A DNA stretch of 57,117 bases, from positions 1 through 57,117 of the forward strand of contig NZAC01000014.1 in NCBI GenBank assembly GCA_002686085.1, given 5' to 3'. This DNA comes from Roseibacillus sp. (lineage in GTDB: Bacteria > Verrucomicrobiota > Verrucomicrobiia > Verrucomicrobiales > Akkermansiaceae). Shown here in pieces: positions 1 through 7,635 of the stretch. Under the pieces are notes generated by a model, which searched no databases, was not told the DNA's origin, and saw only the letters and a program-made list of their open reading frames with translations. How positions within the stretch are numbered: the stretch's first letter is position 1; each line of letters starts with the position of its first letter. The translations under genes and the position numbers were made by a program.

Positions 1-354
1 AGAGTCAATGGTTGCGGTCTCGCCGCTGGCCACGGAAATTGAGGGGGAGGTACCGGAGAGGGTGATCGAACCGTCCGCTATCGTGGAAGTGGTGTTAAAT
101 GTTAATCCTGAGGCGCTTACGCTTTCTGTAATAAGGACGACCCCTGTGCCCTCGTTGAATTCTGCGGTATTGCCGTCCACCCAAGAGGAGCCCTCATCCC
201 AATTGTCACTCGTCCTGTCCCAAAACACCCGACCGGCGATCCATACGCGGTTTTCCGATCCAGGGAATTCCTCTTGAGCCTTGGCCGAAAGAGGCAGGAG
301 CAGTGTTAACAGGCCCACAGGAAAGATTCCGCCTCTCCATGGAGATTGAATCAT
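1..354 (-). CDS. Partial secreted surface protein, autotransporter-associated beta-strand repeat type (5' end only)
   Basis: The gene starts at ATG 354 and leaves the window on the left, so only 118 codons are visible. Residues 1 to about 27 look like a Sec signal peptide: a short basic start, a Leu-rich core and an A-K-A cleavage site. The mature start has the pattern W-D-x-x-x-x-x-W-D-x-G followed by a region rich in Thr, Ser and Gly with alternating hydrophobics (SGLTFNTTSTIADGSITLSG). This is the style of autotransporter-associated beta-strand repeat proteins, which are abundant in Verrucomicrobiota and sit at or outside the outer membrane. Family assignment is by pattern only; the C-terminal anchor or PEP-CTERM signal that would confirm it is outside the window. 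Confidence 0.6.
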   Translation of the reverse strand, partial: MIQSPWRGGIFPVGLLTLLLPLSAKAQEEFPGSENRVWIAGRVFWDRTSDNWDEGSSWVDGNTAEFNEGTGVVLITESVSASGLTFNTTSTIADGSITLSGTSPSISVASGETATIDS

Positions 355-463
355 TCTAGTCGGGCCAAGAGGTCGGTGCGGGCTCTTGATCATTGGGATG
401 CTGTTTCGGCCCAGCAGCTGGCTCTTTTACCAGCAAAAATGAACCGGAAGGTCGCATAACAAT

Positions 464-696
464 TTATCCCCAAATAGGTGGTCAAGGGGTTTCAGGCTAG
501 TTGACTTATCCTAAGCTCAACGGGTATCCCGCTCGCTTTTTTTTATGCACAGTGAAAGCTTACGGGTGATGTGAGTATGTTGATAACTCAAGTGAGCAGG
601 CCGATAACTCAATCATCGCCAATACAGTCTGTTAGAAAATATGCGAGATACAGAATGTGAAATTTTGTGAATAAAATTCCGACTGACTTATTCACA
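464..696. other. AT-rich non-coding region with clustered DnaA boxes (candidate replication origin)
   Basis: The stretch from 355 to 999 has no convincing gene. It holds three perfect matches to the DnaA box TTATNCACA: TTATGCACA at 543-551 (plus), TTATTCACA at 666-674 (minus) and TTATTCACA at 688-696 (plus). One-mismatch boxes lie at 464-472 (TTATCCCCA) and 578-586 (minus). The sequence between 540 and 730 is clearly AT-richer than its surroundings and has A and T runs at 697-719. A 10-base direct repeat GATAACTCAA occurs at 582-591 and 603-612. This is the composition of an origin or another DnaA-binding locus. dnaA, dnaN and gidA are not in the window, and gene orientation on the right side does not show a clean divergence, so the origin reading is tentative. 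Confidence 0.4.
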
Positions 697-822
697 TAAA
701 AAAGAGTTGTGTTTTTTTTAACGATGGATCGGCCGAATAAATTTAAAGTCGGCTTATTGACATCCTCTCTTTCCCGCATTCCGGCCCTCACGCAGCGACA
801 AGGCATTCATATAACGCAGGAC

Positions 823-844
823 CTGGACCCGCCTTGCGGGCCAG
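823..844. repeat. Inverted repeat (hairpin), non-coding
   Basis: CTGG-a-CCCGC / GCGGG-CCAG with a CTT loop gives nine base pairs and one bulged A. No T-run follows on either strand, so it is not a standard intrinsic terminator. It lies downstream of tRNA-Leu in the direction of that gene's transcription and could help end or process that transcript. Nearby, the 10-mer ACCAGTAACC is repeated at 913-922 and 925-934. Confidence 0.35.
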
Positions 845-999
845 AGTTCCCGGCGATCAAAGATAGTAAAAGGAAGGACGCCGTCAGGTCGCTGGCCGCG
901 CAGTTGTCACACACCAGTAACCAGACCAGTAACCACAGGCCGAATGGCCCACTTTGTAAATTGGCCTCAGGCCTTTCAACTACCCTAGGTTTAAAAACA

Positions 1000-1082
1000 T
1001 ACCGGGAACAGGACTCGAACCTGCACGTCCTAGGGACACCTGATCCTAAATCAGGCGCGTCTACCAATTCCGCCATCCCGGC
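1000..1082 (-). tRNA. tRNA-Leu (anticodon TAG)
   Basis: On the minus strand the sequence opens with GCCGGGATGGCGGAATTGG and closes with GGTTCGAGTCCTGTTCCCGG plus a discriminator A. The seven-base acceptor arms GCCGGGA and TCCCGGT pair, with G-U at the first pair. The anticodon stem CCTGA/TCAGG encloses the loop TTTAGGA, giving anticodon TAG. The long variable arm (TGTCCCTAGGACG region) is typical of class II tRNALeu. The CCA end is not encoded. It lies 77 bases downstream of midA on the same strand. Confidence 0.95.
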
Positions 1083-1159
1083 ATTGGCGGGGAGGCTAGG
1101 GGGTTCAGGGGAAATAACAAGGGGCCATTGGCGAAGAGTTTTTCTTTGCCCGGAAGAGC

Positions 1160-2344
1160 TTAGCTTCGTCCCGGAAAGGCCAGACCAGAACTGATGGGGC
1201 CCTTGGCAAACTCCAGAAAGTGAAAGCGGGAGCCGAAAAAAGAAGGGTGAGTGAGGGTCTGGAACTGGCCGAGGAATTCCCGGTCTGTTTCGGGGGAGGA
1301 GAGGTTTTGCAGCAACCCTGAGGCTAGATGCACCAGGTAGCTTTCCTGTCGGGCAGAGCCAAGGGAGGTCAGGCCGGCAGCCTGAGCAGCCTCGCCTACG
1401 TGGGTGAAATCAAGATGAGTGGAAAGGTCGCACTCTCCCGGAGCTTCAAGCGGATCTTTCCCGACTTGATGACGGGCGTAGGTCTGCAGTGTGCCCTCGC
1501 AGCGGTCCGGGTGGTAGTATTCGCTACGCTCAAAACCGTAGTCCACCAGAAGAACCACAGCATCCTCGAAGGTTGCGGCCAGTTCCTCTATCAGAGGAAA
1601 GATATTGAGGCACACCTCAGTGGTATAGCCTTCCGGCAGATCCACAGGAAGTTTGGTGAGGTGGTCGCTCAGCAGGCCGTCAGAACAGGGAGACATGGTC
1701 CATGCGAGCTTCTCGTCCTCGAGTCCCACGGACATTTCCTGCCAGGAGCCTCCTGACCAGCGAACGAGGTGCACGGGGAGGGCGTCGAGGACTTCATTGC
1801 CGAGGATGATTCCCCGCTCCGCCTTGGCTTCTTCGGGAGCCGCTACCACCCGGAGGTTCGGCTCTCCGGTGGCTGCGAAGCGGTTGGCAAGGGCCTCACG
1901 CTTGCGGGCGCCGGGTTCGCAGGCGATGTAGTGCAGGGCTTGGTAGAAGGCAGCGTCCTGTTGATGGGTGGCCTTGAGGATGTCGAGTGCAAGGGAGCCA
2001 TCCTCGGGGCCGAGTTCGAGGACGGAAAAGACCTGTGGGTTGCCATGGGCTTCCCAGACCTGACGAATTCTAAGAGAAAGAAGACGGCCGTAGGCGGGAC
2101 CGATACTGACGCTGGTAGCGAAGTCGCCAGTCTTGCCGACTCTGGTGCGGCTTGGATCAGTGTAGTAGCCAAAATCCTCGTGATAGAGGGCTAGCTCCAT
2201 GAAGCGGGAAAACGAGAGTGGGCCGCCCTCCTTGATCATGGGAGCAAGGACATGGAGGAATAGAGGAGTTGCCCCAGTCGGGGAAGACGGGTAATTTCCC
2301 TCGACAGGGGGAGGGTAAGGCCGACTTGGATCCCTTGATTCCAT
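1160..2344 (-). CDS. MidA/NDUFAF7-family SAM-dependent protein methyltransferase
   Basis: A protein of 394 residues of the DUF185/MidA family. In mitochondria the homologue NDUFAF7 methylates an arginine of a complex I subunit; the bacterial target is not generally known. The family signature is visible near the N-terminus: GPLSFSRFMELALYHEDFGY, then the GxxGDFxTS segment (VGKTGDFATSVSIGPAYGRL), the SAM-binding strand VLELGPEDGSLA, and GNEVLDALPVH followed later by LLVDYGFERSEYYHP. I start at ATG 2344; longer reading needs a TTG at 2362. This ATG shares two bases with the start of the divergent penicillin-binding protein. nuoB and nuoC are in the window, which suits a complex I link but does not prove it. 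Confidence 0.85.
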   Translation of the reverse strand: MESRDPSRPYPPPVEGNYPSSPTGATPLFLHVLAPMIKEGGPLSFSRFMELALYHEDFGYYTDPSRTRVGKTGDFATSVSIGPAYGRLLSLRIRQVWEAHGNPQVFSVLELGPEDGSLALDILKATHQQDAAFYQALHYIACEPGARKREALANRFAATGEPNLRVVAAPEEAKAERGIILGNEVLDALPVHLVRWSGGSWQEMSVGLEDEKLAWTMSPCSDGLLSDHLTKLPVDLPEGYTTEVCLNIFPLIEELAATFEDAVVLLVDYGFERSEYYHPDRCEGTLQTYARHQVGKDPLEAPGECDLSTHLDFTHVGEAAQAAGLTSLGSARQESYLVHLASGLLQNLSSPETDREFLGQFQTLTHPSFFGSRFHFLEFAKGPISSGLAFPGRS

Positions 2345-4832
2345 GGCGAAACAGAACACCAAAAACCGACGAAAGCGGCGTTTTTACAAGCGCAAAGGGT
2401 TGTGGGTTTTCCTTCTTCTCTGCATGACCGCTGCGATTGTGGCCCTGAGAATCGCCAATGAACGGCTGGAGCCCTACAAGCAACAGGCGGCGGCGATAGA
2501 CATCTCAACGATTGATGATGTGGAGATCCCCAGCATGATTCTGGACCGGAAGGGCCGGGAGATTGGCCGGATGTTCGTGGAAAACCGGAGTAAGGTTTCT
2601 ATTGAGGAGGTGCCCGAGAAGCTGATCGATGCCCTCATCGCTCAGGAAGATCAGCGTTTCTTTGAGCATAATGGAGTCGACCAGGTCGGGGTGGCCCGGG
2701 CGGTCTGGTTGAACTTTAAGGCCCGGGCGGTGACTCAGGGTGCCAGCACAATTACCATGCAGCTGGCCCGAAATGCCTTCGATTTGAAGTCGGGGGCCCG
2801 CGCTCTTGGGCAGACAGGCATCGAGAGAAAAATCGTGGAGGCCTTTCTCGCTCTGCGGATCGAGCGGCACCTCACGCGTTCGCTGATGGCAGAGTATCCC
2901 GATGAAACGGAGAGAAAGGGTCGCATGAAGAGGGTGGTTCTCGAGTATTATCTGAACCGGATTCCCTTTGGACACGGATACTATGGTGTACGCTCCGCGG
3001 CGTTGGGATACTTTGGAAAGGAGCCCATGGCGCTTACAGTCGAGGAGTGCGCCTCGCTGGTGGCCTGTGTAAAAAACCCAACTCTGATTTCTCCCCTTTC
3101 CAATCCAGAGAGGAATCGCAAGGCACGGGATCACGTGTTGAACCGGATGCTGACCGAGGAAATGATCACAGAAGCGGAATGGATGCGGCTCTCCAGCAAG
3201 CCCGTGGTGGTCAACCCTAAACCCTTACGGAAGGGGAAGTCGCACCTTTATGAAATCGTCGATGATATCGCCCTCGAGAAAGTGGGTATTGAGGCGATGT
3301 CCCGGGGCGGATTCAGAATTCATACTACAATTGACCGGGATGTGCAGGAGCAGGCCGAGCAGAGCTTGCGGGAGCATCTGGACGTCATCGAGGCCAGGAC
3401 GGGATACAGCCATCAGAAGCGCAGGGACTTCGAGCCCTCTCCAGGTAAAGTGCCCGCCTACGTGCAGGGCGCTGCCCTGATGATCGATCCGGATACGGGA
3501 AACGTTCTCGCTCATGTCGGAGGCAGGGACTACGCGCATTCCCAGTATGATTTTATTGAGCTCGGGAGGAGGCCATTTGGAACAGCCTTTCTACCAATGG
3601 TCTATGCAGCTGCCTTGCAGGATGGAGGTCACCCCTGCACCACTGTCCGCGATGAGGCAATGGATGCGCGGGCGGTTGCGGTAGGTGCTCAGGAGGGGAT
3701 TCTCGGGGAGTGGGGTATGGAAGTTACGAATCCGCATTATGAGGGGCGAATTTCCAGTGCGCGGGCGCTGTCCTCTTCCAAATTGGCCGCCACGGTGCGG
3801 TTGGGGCGCGAGTTGACCCTTGCGCGGGTCGCGGCGCAAGCCAGAGCATTTGGTCTTCCGGTGGGCAGAGAAGATCTCCTTACCCGGATGCTTCTCGGTC
3901 ACGACTCAGTTTCACTTCGGGAAGCGGTTGGGGTTTATGCCGCGATTTCCCGTAAGGGTCAGCTTCCCGGTAAACCCCGCTACATCGAGCGTATTGAGAA
4001 TGGAAAAGGAGAGGTGGTTTACAAAGCGCCTGCTCCCGCAAAGTCCGGGGTTGAGGCCGCATGTGACGAGATCACGGCCTATCAGATTCACGAAATGCTG
4101 AGAAAATCCATGATCGATGGAAACCTTGCAGAGGAGGCCTCAGCCATTGCCTCCCCCTCTTTTCCGGGAGCGGTTAAGACCGGAACCACGCATGATTTTG
4201 CCGACGGATGGAGCCTTGGGTATAACGGTAGAGTAGTCCTGGGAGTCTGGGTAGGGTTTCATCAGGGAAAAAAAGCGGTCTACGAGAACGCTTTTGGAAA
4301 ACATCTCACTTTTCGTCCATGGGCTGAGGTGATGAATATCGCTGATCAGCATTATCCTGGTAAAGGGATTGAGGTCCCCGAAGGATTGACGCCTGCGAAG
4401 GTTTGCCGTCATTCCGGGTTGCTGGCAACCCGCTACTGTTACGACTCGGTGGAAGATACACAGGGAAATCGAAGCTTTCGTTATGCGGGCAAGACCGAGT
4501 GGCTGCGTGCTGACCGGATAAAACTTGGATTATGCGACCTACATGGGAAGGGGGGTATTGGAACCAATGAGGTTCTGAAGCGCTATGGACCTCTGGCGAT
4601 GGAATCAGGTGACCAGCAGCTTCTCCCGGTAGCTCCGATTCTTCCTCAGGCGAGTGGACTAATTGGAGAAGACCCCTACGATGCCGAGTTGGTGAGTCTG
4701 GAGAACATTCAGGGGGAATTGAGCATTTTTGTGAAGGGTCCCAGTTTGCTACTGGAGACTGAAATTCTCGGCGATGAAGATGGGGGGATCCCGCTTCGGC
4801 GCCCGAAAAAGATCGAGATCAAATCAGATTGA
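2343..4832 (+). CDS. Class A penicillin-binding protein with intact glycosyltransferase and degenerate transpeptidase site
   Basis: An 829-residue inner-membrane protein: basic cytoplasmic start, one transmembrane segment (about residues 19-36), family 51 glycosyltransferase domain, then a transpeptidase domain. The glycosyltransferase motifs are complete: EDxxFxxHxG (102-111), GxSTxxxQ (133-140), RKIVE (162-166) and YLNRIPFGHGYYG (203-215). It should polymerise lipid II. In the transpeptidase half, the nucleophile motif SxxK reads T-A-F-L (414-417) in the context RRPFGTAFLP, and SxN reads S-K-L (479-481); only KTG (612-614) remains. The acylation serine and general-base lysine are thus missing, and I infer that the domain is a pseudo-transpeptidase. 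The start ATG overlaps that of midA on the other strand. Its stop is 34 bases before the next gene. Confidence 0.9.
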   Translation: MAKQNTKNRRKRRFYKRKGLWVFLLLCMTAAIVALRIANERLEPYKQQAAAIDISTIDDVEIPSMILDRKGREIGRMFVENRSKVSIEEVPEKLIDALIAQEDQRFFEHNGVDQVGVARAVWLNFKARAVTQGASTITMQLARNAFDLKSGARALGQTGIERKIVEAFLALRIERHLTRSLMAEYPDETERKGRMKRVVLEYYLNRIPFGHGYYGVRSAALGYFGKEPMALTVEECASLVACVKNPTLISPLSNPERNRKARDHVLNRMLTEEMITEAEWMRLSSKPVVVNPKPLRKGKSHLYEIVDDIALEKVGIEAMSRGGFRIHTTIDRDVQEQAEQSLREHLDVIEARTGYSHQKRRDFEPSPGKVPAYVQGAALMIDPDTGNVLAHVGGRDYAHSQYDFIELGRRPFGTAFLPMVYAAALQDGGHPCTTVRDEAMDARAVAVGAQEGILGEWGMEVTNPHYEGRISSARALSSSKLAATVRLGRELTLARVAAQARAFGLPVGREDLLTRMLLGHDSVSLREAVGVYAAISRKGQLPGKPRYIERIENGKGEVVYKAPAPAKSGVEAACDEITAYQIHEMLRKSMIDGNLAEEASAIASPSFPGAVKTGTTHDFADGWSLGYNGRVVLGVWVGFHQGKKAVYENAFGKHLTFRPWAEVMNIADQHYPGKGIEVPEGLTPAKVCRHSGLLATRYCYDSVEDTQGNRSFRYAGKTEWLRADRIKLGLCDLHGKGGIGTNEVLKRYGPLAMESGDQQLLPVAPILPQASGLIGEDPYDAELVSLENIQGELSIFVKGPSLLLETEILGDEDGGIPLRRPKKIEIKSD

Positions 4833-4866
4833 GCCGCTCCGGGTCGGGTATTATCCTGCCTGCACG

Positions 4867-6276
4867 ATGGAGCAAGGCCCCAACGAGGTCCACAACGAAT
4901 GGAGCGCATATTCCTGCCCCTTATGCCATGCCATTTTTCGACTTCCTGCTAGCTCCAGCGGAGTAATGGTGGAGTGCCCAAGTTGTGGGGAAATTATGGG
5001 TGTTGGCGTTTCACGGCCCTCGAATACTGCTGCGATGGCGGTGGCGGTGAGGCCGAGGCAGGTCCAGGCGCAGGCTGATGTTAATATGGCAGGCGATCTG
5101 CCGAGAGGGCGAATTAAGGAGGAACAAAGCCGGAAGCCTGACGTGGTGGTGAACCGAACGGTCGAGCAAGAATTTCGGAAGGCTGATGTGGTGGTGAGCC
5201 GAAGTATCGGGCAGGACTTTCGGAAAGCCGATTTGACAATAGACAGGTCGGAGAATGAGGAATCTCTGAAGATTCAGCCTCGCTCTAAAGACAGAACCAG
5301 AAGGAGGAGAAAGAGGCGCCGCAAGGTCGTGAAAGGGAGAAGGAGATCGGAGAAACTCGACTGGGATTCGGAATCCTCTGAGGAGCTTTCAGGAAATGCT
5401 CAAGCTACTTCCTGGAAGATTGTGCTTTTTGGAGGTCTCATCGCTGCCGTCCTGATCGCGGGAGTACTGATTCTTTTTCTTGTGGATCGAGACAACGAAG
5501 AGGGCACGGCTTCTCCTGGGGATGTCATGCTCGCGAGAGAAGGAATAGTTCTTGGAGAAGAGAACGAAGAAGGAGTGCTTGTACAAGAATTACGAACGGC
5601 GGATATTGATGCCGAGATTGCTGCGATGACTGAGGCAGTCGAGAGGTTCCTCGGGGCTACTACCGTGGACGAGCTTCTTGCCGTTACTCTCCGGGATCGC
5701 TACCAGCAGGATAGAATCAGGGACTATTACCGAACACATGAGTTGAAGCCCAAGGTGGCCAAAAAGGTAGCTTCCGGTGGGCGTATCGTAAAAAATGGAG
5801 ACCTCTGGGCGACCGATGTTATTTTTTCTGATAATAGCCGCAGGCCGATCACTGTTCAGCGCGGTGAGAATGGCTATCGGGTCGATTGGGAGAGCTGGGT
5901 TGGTTACTCCGAGATGACGTGGGAGGACATCCGGGAGGCCCGCACGATGACGCCGGTGGTCTTCCGGGTCCTTTGCTCAAAGGTTGATTACTACAACTAT
6001 GGATTTGAAGATGAAGCTAAATGGGCTTCCTTTCGCCTTCAATCTCCTGACCGTGAACATACACTCTTCGGATATGTGGCACGTCGCTCCGAGGAAGAAA
6101 AGAGGTTGGTCCGCTACGGAGACAAGGAGGGAAAAGCCCGGGCTTTTATTGTGAAAATTCGATTTGCAGAGAATTCCGGTCCTGATCAGGTGATCATTGA
6201 TGAAGTGCTCTCCACGGGGTGGTCTGCAGTCGGTGACAAATTTGGATTCTCCGATTCACCTGCCAATCCCGAATGA
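4867..6276 (+). CDS. Hypothetical membrane protein with N-terminal zinc ribbon
   Basis: I do not recognise a named family. From ATG 4867 the product has 469 residues. Near the N-terminus is a zinc-ribbon pattern CPLC-x18-CPSC. It is followed by a low-complexity part with imperfect repeats of about 18 residues built around EFRKADVVV (near residues 90-135), a very basic stretch RRRRKRRRKVVKGRRR, and one transmembrane segment (IVLFGGLIAAVLIAGVLILF). About 280 residues follow, which would be outside the cytoplasm, with no motif I know. Orientation is inferred from the basic flank. A longer frame opens at 4774 but would overlap the upstream PBP by 59 bases and add residues before the ribbon that look translated only by chance. 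Confidence 0.75.
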   Translation: MEQGPNEVHNEWSAYSCPLCHAIFRLPASSSGVMVECPSCGEIMGVGVSRPSNTAAMAVAVRPRQVQAQADVNMAGDLPRGRIKEEQSRKPDVVVNRTVEQEFRKADVVVSRSIGQDFRKADLTIDRSENEESLKIQPRSKDRTRRRRKRRRKVVKGRRRSEKLDWDSESSEELSGNAQATSWKIVLFGGLIAAVLIAGVLILFLVDRDNEEGTASPGDVMLAREGIVLGEENEEGVLVQELRTADIDAEIAAMTEAVERFLGATTVDELLAVTLRDRYQQDRIRDYYRTHELKPKVAKKVASGGRIVKNGDLWATDVIFSDNSRRPITVQRGENGYRVDWESWVGYSEMTWEDIREARTMTPVVFRVLCSKVDYYNYGFEDEAKWASFRLQSPDREHTLFGYVARRSEEEKRLVRYGDKEGKARAFIVKIRFAENSGPDQVIIDEVLSTGWSAVGDKFGFSDSPANPE

Positions 6277-6326
6277 AGGGCCTTTAGCTCAAGGGCCGAG
6301 CCTGAACCTCACACCAATGCAGTCCC

Positions 6327-7613
6327 ATGGAATTTCTTGATCTTGCCTCCGTCCTCCTCGTTCTTGCTGCCGTTTTTGGTTACCTGAATCTGAAGCTGTT
6401 CAAGTTGCCCACCACGATCGGAATCATGCTGATCAGCTTGTTAGTTAGCGTTGTGCTCCTGTTGTTCAGGGATGCTCTTCCTCTTCTGCCGGAAGCAGCC
6501 GATCGCTTTGTGGAGTCTATCGATTTCAATAAGGCTTTGATGGAGGGAATGCTGAGTTTCCTGCTGTTTGCAGGCGCTCTTCACGTCAACCTTGGGGACC
6601 TTCTGGACCAGAAGAAGGTGGTATCCATCATGGCGAGTTTTGGAGTGATTCTCTCGACGTTTCTTGTCGGAGGTGCTTCTTGGCTCCTTCTGCCCATGTT
6701 CGGATTCGAGGTGCCATTCATCTGGTGCCTCGTGTTCGGATCCCTTATTTCACCGACAGATCCGGTAGCTGTTCTCGGGATTCTCAAGACAGCGGGGGCA
6801 CCCAAATCCCTCGAGACCAAGATTACGGGTGAGTCACTTTTCAATGACGGGGTAGGGGTCGTGGTATTCCTTGCACTCCTCGGAATTGCGGTCGGTGGTC
6901 AAGGGGATCACGGTATTTCCGGAGCAGGAGATATAGTTCAGTTGTTTCTGTGGGAAGCTGGAGGTGGGATGCTGTGGGGATTCGTTCTCGGACTGGGAGC
7001 ATACTTCATGCTCCGTTCGATCGATAACTACCAGATGGAAATCCTGATCACTCTGGCATTAGTGGTAGCTGGCTATCGCCTCGCTTCTCAATGGCACCTG
7101 AGTGGGCCTCTTGCGATGGTGGTCGCCGGCCTCATGATGGGTAATCATGGACGGAGCTTCGCCATGAGTGACAAGACCCGGGAGCACCTGGATACTTTCT
7201 GGGAGCTCGTTGATGAGATTCTGAACGCGGTTTTGTTCCTCCTGATCGGGCTGGAGTTGTTTGTGCTGGATTTGTCGGGCAAGGCAGTTGCCGCGGGGGC
7301 TATCCTTATCGTGGTTGTTCTGGGTGCTCGATTTACGGCTACCTCAGTGCCTGTGATGCTGTTGAGAAGAAAACGGGAATTCTCTCCCGGAGTAGTGCGG
7401 GTTCTGACCTGGGGAGGACTTCGGGGCGGGATTTCAGTGGCTCTAGCTCTCGCGATACCCAAGTCGATAGAGCACAGGGAGGTGATCCTGGTGGCGACTT
7501 ACGTGATTGTGATTTTCTCAATTGCGGTGCAGGGACTTACCCTCAAACCGCTGGTGGCTAATCTGGTCCGCTCTCAGGCCGAGGAGAAGGAAGAGCCAGT
7601 TCCTCCTGTCTGA
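6327..7613 (+). CDS. CPA1-family Na+/H+ antiporter (NhaP type)
   Basis: A 428-residue integral membrane protein with about 12 hydrophobic segments and a short charged tail. The CPA1 core is plain: SPTDPVAVLGILKTAGAP in one helix and GESLFNDGVGVVVFLALLGI in the next, the latter carrying the Asn-Asp pair of electroneutral exchangers. Later WGGLRGGISVALALAIP matches the conserved arginine-containing helix of the family. It would exchange cytoplasmic sodium (or potassium) for protons. It is transcribed convergently to hppA, with 22 bases between the stops, so the two ion-transport genes are neighbours but not an operon. Ion choice cannot be read from sequence. Confidence 0.92.
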   Translation: MEFLDLASVLLVLAAVFGYLNLKLFKLPTTIGIMLISLLVSVVLLLFRDALPLLPEAADRFVESIDFNKALMEGMLSFLLFAGALHVNLGDLLDQKKVVSIMASFGVILSTFLVGGASWLLLPMFGFEVPFIWCLVFGSLISPTDPVAVLGILKTAGAPKSLETKITGESLFNDGVGVVVFLALLGIAVGGQGDHGISGAGDIVQLFLWEAGGGMLWGFVLGLGAYFMLRSIDNYQMEILITLALVVAGYRLASQWHLSGPLAMVVAGLMMGNHGRSFAMSDKTREHLDTFWELVDEILNAVLFLLIGLELFVLDLSGKAVAAGAILIVVVLGARFTATSVPVMLLRRKREFSPGVVRVLTWGGLRGGISVALALAIPKSIEHREVILVATYVIVIFSIAVQGLTLKPLVANLVRSQAEEKEEPVPPV

Positions 7614-7635
7614 GTCCTCACCGGCGGTCTGCCCT

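Noticed and set aside
807-1076. Reading frame MAELVDAPDLGSG... on the minus strand
   Set aside because: It is a translation of tRNA-Leu (minus strand) and of the following spacer. That peptide start is a common false gene over tRNA-Leu genes.
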